Shown here in pieces: positions 7,980-10,753 of a DNA stretch of 10,753 bases (its first letter is position 1; each line of letters starts with the position of its first letter). The translations under genes were made by a program, and so were the position numbers. The DNA is from Saksenaea vasiformis B4078. Taxonomy: Eukaryota > Mucoromycota > Mucoromycetes > Mucorales > Saksenaeaceae. Where the stretch lies: positions 1 through 10,753 of the forward strand of contig JNDT01001104.1 in assembly GCA_000697055.1 (NCBI GenBank), read 5' to 3'. Below the pieces are notes generated by a model. The model was not told where the DNA came from and searched no databases. It saw nothing but the letters and a program-made list of their open reading frames with translations.

Positions 7980-10041
7980 CCTGATTATCTTCCACGGACC
8001 AGTGTACGGCAACGTCAACTATATGGGAAATTAAAAGAAACTGCCAGAAAGATTGGTTTGCACCAACTACTCAACAGGCGGGAGGAAGAAAAAGTGCAGT
8101 TTGTCAACGTTATCGATGAGTTAGTAGCTTATCAGCGTGACGTGATCATAAAGAGTCATCTATTCATTACATACTTTATATACGATCAATTGCACAACAA
8201 TCACATATTGCATCCATCAATATATACGCATGATTTCTTTTACGGAATATTTCAATTGATTACTGGCCAGCAACAACCAACCAAAACCGCTGTATTCCAT
8301 GATGGATTACTTACTGATGTCACGCGCTCCTTCAACGATTACAGAAGTCGTTACCCAGACGGTCTGGTGCCACTTATCCATGGCGGTCTTTCATACGGCA
8401 AAGTAATCTCTTCATCTATGTTGGAATATTGCACAAAGTTTATCAATCGAACTGTGGAAGACTACACTCAATGGCTAACAAATTATATATCTCTCCGTCT
8501 CCGAGCCATTGCCAACGTGAGTAAAACATTCACTCTTGTTTTTTTCAATTTACTGATAATGGTCTAATCATTTCTGTAGGAATTACAAAAATCTGATGCG
8601 GATAAGTTAGCCCTGTATGTCTTTGAAGTGCTGGCAAACAACGAATCGTTCCCTCCTGTATTTCCGGCGAGATTGTCTTTCAACCCTGCCCTCGGCGAAG
8701 ATGTTAACAACGCCGTCGTACAAGTGATGGAAGAAGTAGATGTGGATCTCAAGATTCTATTTACTTTGGGAGACTTGACTGAATACGTTGGGTCACTTCC
8801 AAGCGATCGTGAAAGCCGACTCGGTGATATACAGCTCAGGCTTTTCGGATTGCATAGCACTTTCAATGAAGCTTGCGCTCCGGCTCATGACTTACTCGAT
8901 CGACGTCGCATCAGTCATGAACGCCTTCCTCAGTTGCAGGCAAATCTCATTGAGATTGAACGTGTTTGCACGCGTATTGGCAATATCAACCAAGATGTTG
9001 TTCGTCAGTTTGATAATCAAATCGATCCTACAAACGCACGCTAGGATGAACTTACAGCATGGGATGAAATGGTTACTATCGAAAACGCAATTGCGCAATG
9101 GGAACCTCAATTCAACCAGTCGCAAGAGGTTTCTCACGAGGTGGCCCAGTTGACGGAGATGATGAACCAACAAATCACTCAACTGAATGCCACCATTGAT
9201 ACATTTGCTACTATGCAACAAAGTTACGAACAAGCTCAAAATAATTACCAAAATGCCCTCACGAGGTTCCATGCTAATGGGACGTTTGGTAACCGAGAAC
9301 TCCTGCAAAGGTTGGTTGACTACACAACTCCACTGGACATTCCTGGATATGGTGAAGGAGAGGAGATAACCATGACCTTGGATAGCTCTTTTATAACAAG
9401 ACATGTCAACTTGTTTACGAGGATGTCTTATCTTATTGCAACGTACATTGAACGGTACAATAATGGGGAAATAAGGATTGCCAGCGATGCCCAGGTGGAA
9501 GCTTCTATAAAGTGGACAAGGCAGCAAATACGCGATCTTGAAGAAAATCCAAGACTCGGGAGACAACGCAGGAATGGACTGGCACGACGCTTGCTTGCTG
9601 CAATCAACAATGGCCAGCCTTTGGATCACGCTCGCATGAATTTCATTGGGGATACCTCGTTTACTCGGTTACAAGAACTAGTTACTACGACGCAGCAGCA
9701 GATACAAACTTCAACAAGATTTCTACAAGATCCTGAGGCTAATCAAGATCTTTTTGATCAGTGCTTCCGCCCGGACTTGTTTACAGTAGCAAATCAACAG
9801 CGGTTGTTTAATGTGGTGCCTAAGCCTGGCTTTACGAAAAAGTATGCTACCATTGATAATCAAACCTGTGAGACGTTACTTCGACGTGCTGGATTGCGCC
9901 ATCTTATACAACCACGTACTGCAGAAGCAAACACAATTCGTTGTCACTGACTTCTCATTTATACTACGAATGAGTACGAAACTAATAGTTCTATTCTACA
10001 ATAGTGATCATGGTAGAAGAAAATCTTTCTTTTCCGGCCAG

Positions 10042-10266
10042 ATTGCTACGGACGGTTATGCCACCTCGGTGCTCCTTCGCAAACAAGTCCGTGTCGAAGA
10101 AGCACTTCCTGATTTAACGCCGGAAGACTTCGTAGAGTGGGAGATGCAATATGTGAAGATGTGGGGTGCGGATTCCGGTGTGTCCGACATATTTGTCGCA
10201 AGCAGTGGGAGCGATGATATTTATAATGTTGATGTGATGGAAACCACTGACGGCAATCTGGCCTAA
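10042..10266 (+). other. RuvC-I-like core block of the Fanzor-like pseudogene
   Basis: In this frame the blocks TDGYATSVLL and WGADSGVSDIFVAS follow each other at about the spacing expected in the family. Codon 10171-10173 (GAT) would be the first catalytic aspartate of the RuvC nuclease fold. The usual motif is G-hydrophobic-D-P/R/L-G; here it is G-A-D-S-G, so the aspartate is kept while its neighbours differ. The frame ends at TAA 10264-10266, after which family-like sequence continues in the next frame. Confidence 0.55.
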
Positions 10267-10753
10267 TGCAGTACAAAGAATGGAATTGATGACTGAACTG
10301 GTTCGTATCGTATGTATAGACGAAGGTGACGAGGAGGTACCAGAGCAAGGTCAAGGCGCATAGCACGATTTCCGACTGCGATACCAACGACAAAATCAAG
10401 CACCTCACGAAATCCGCTCGTTATCTTCGGCCGAATACTACACAAAGGCAGGCTTCGAACGCGCAGTGGGTCTAGTTCAGAATGCCAAGAATCAAGCGAA
10501 CATAAGCGAAATTGAAAGAACGATGTAACCAACAGAACAGCGGATTTCGATCGCATCAACGCTGACATCCAGTCGATCTTGGAATGGATTGACAGAAGTT
10601 TAGGGACACCAGTTCCATCGAGGCTTAAAATTTAGGAACTACAGAGGAAGGCAGCGGATGGACGCTGAGTGAGCTCGTTAATGCGTTTGTGAGCGGTGGC
10701 AAAAAATATGGCGATCTTGGTGAATGGTACGGCATGCCTCGGTCAAGACGAAG

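Larger units (their letters stand above)
7543..10753 (+). pseudogene. Degraded Fanzor-like (TnpB-type) zinc-knuckle/RuvC gene, 3' end off the window
   Basis: The 5' part has clean structure: exons 7543-7657, 7720-8516 and from 8580, with introns GTATGT..AG (62 bases) and GTGAGT..AG (63 bases) joining in frame. In order, the protein has a start MSEPATSVPDRHDYEGMTVA, an acidic then Lys/Arg-rich region (KRKRKQ, nuclear-signal-like), a CCHC knuckle-like motif at about residue 102, a helical region with LHQLLNRREEEKVQFVNVID, and a Gln-rich coiled-coil-like stretch coded by 8900-9260. Then come a block TDGYATSVLL, a RuvC-I-like motif WGADSGVSDIFVAS, HEIRSLSSAEYYTKAGF, FRNYRGRQRMDA and VSGGKKYG. This order matches Fanzor/TnpB-like proteins of Mucorales as I know them. 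Damage: in-frame TAG at 9042-9044; a shift between about 9870 and 10040; a shift near 10240-10266; TAG at 10361-10363; shifts near 10514-10528, 10630 and 10670. RuvC-II/III and the zinc ribbon would lie beyond 10753. Some breaks could be unrecognised introns or assembly errors. The family call is from remembered motifs, not from a search. Confidence 0.62.

Noticed and set aside
8892..9629. 245-codon open frame on the minus strand
   Set aside because: It is antisense to the well-supported helical coding region of the Fanzor-like gene and has no domain signature.
9868..10041. An intron ending at the pyrimidine-rich CCAG (10041) to explain the frame change after the 9950 stop
   Set aside because: The donors tried (9868, 9875, 9886, 9916, 9940, 9943) do not give a correct phase join to the TDGYATSVLL frame, so a frameshift is the simpler reading.

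Overview
The window is nuclear DNA from a fungus, most likely an early-diverging filamentous one of the Mucoromycota (Mucorales type). The signs are short spliceosomal introns of 62-74 bases, compact gene spacing, AATAAA-type poly(A) signals, a fungal-type elongation factor eEF1B-gamma, and a decayed gene of a zinc-knuckle/RuvC family that I associate with Mucorales genomes. The taxon is an inference; no rRNA or other marker is present.

Layout. Positions 1-1497 hold no intact gene: a decayed open frame with three in-frame stops (about 368-889), an (AT)13 tract, and featureless DNA. Positions 1498-2283 hold a secreted, cysteine-rich protein gene whose single frame is interrupted by two stop codons without any frameshift, followed by poly(A) signals. 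Positions 2403-3311 are intergenic and contain the presumed promoter of the next gene. Positions 3312-4722 encode eEF1B-gamma (four exons, 404 residues), with a hairpin and poly(A) signal just after it. Positions 4881-5804 encode a small ankyrin protein resembling animal ANKRD40 (three exons, 261 residues), one of whose introns is of the rare GC-AG class. Positions 5805-7542 are intergenic and include an imperfect tandem duplication whose copies differ only by transitions.

From 7543 to the right edge runs a long, broken gene. It has an N-terminal basic region, a CCHC zinc-knuckle-like motif, a long helical region, a RuvC-I-like motif and then downstream blocks of the same family scattered over several reading frames. 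I read it as a degraded Fanzor-like (eukaryotic TnpB-type, RNA-guided nuclease family) gene. Its C-terminal end, where RuvC-II/III and the zinc ribbon should lie, is outside the window.

Functionally, the two intact genes are housekeeping-like and not obviously linked. The broken genes flank them and suggest a gene-poor, mutating accessory neighbourhood around a conserved translation gene.
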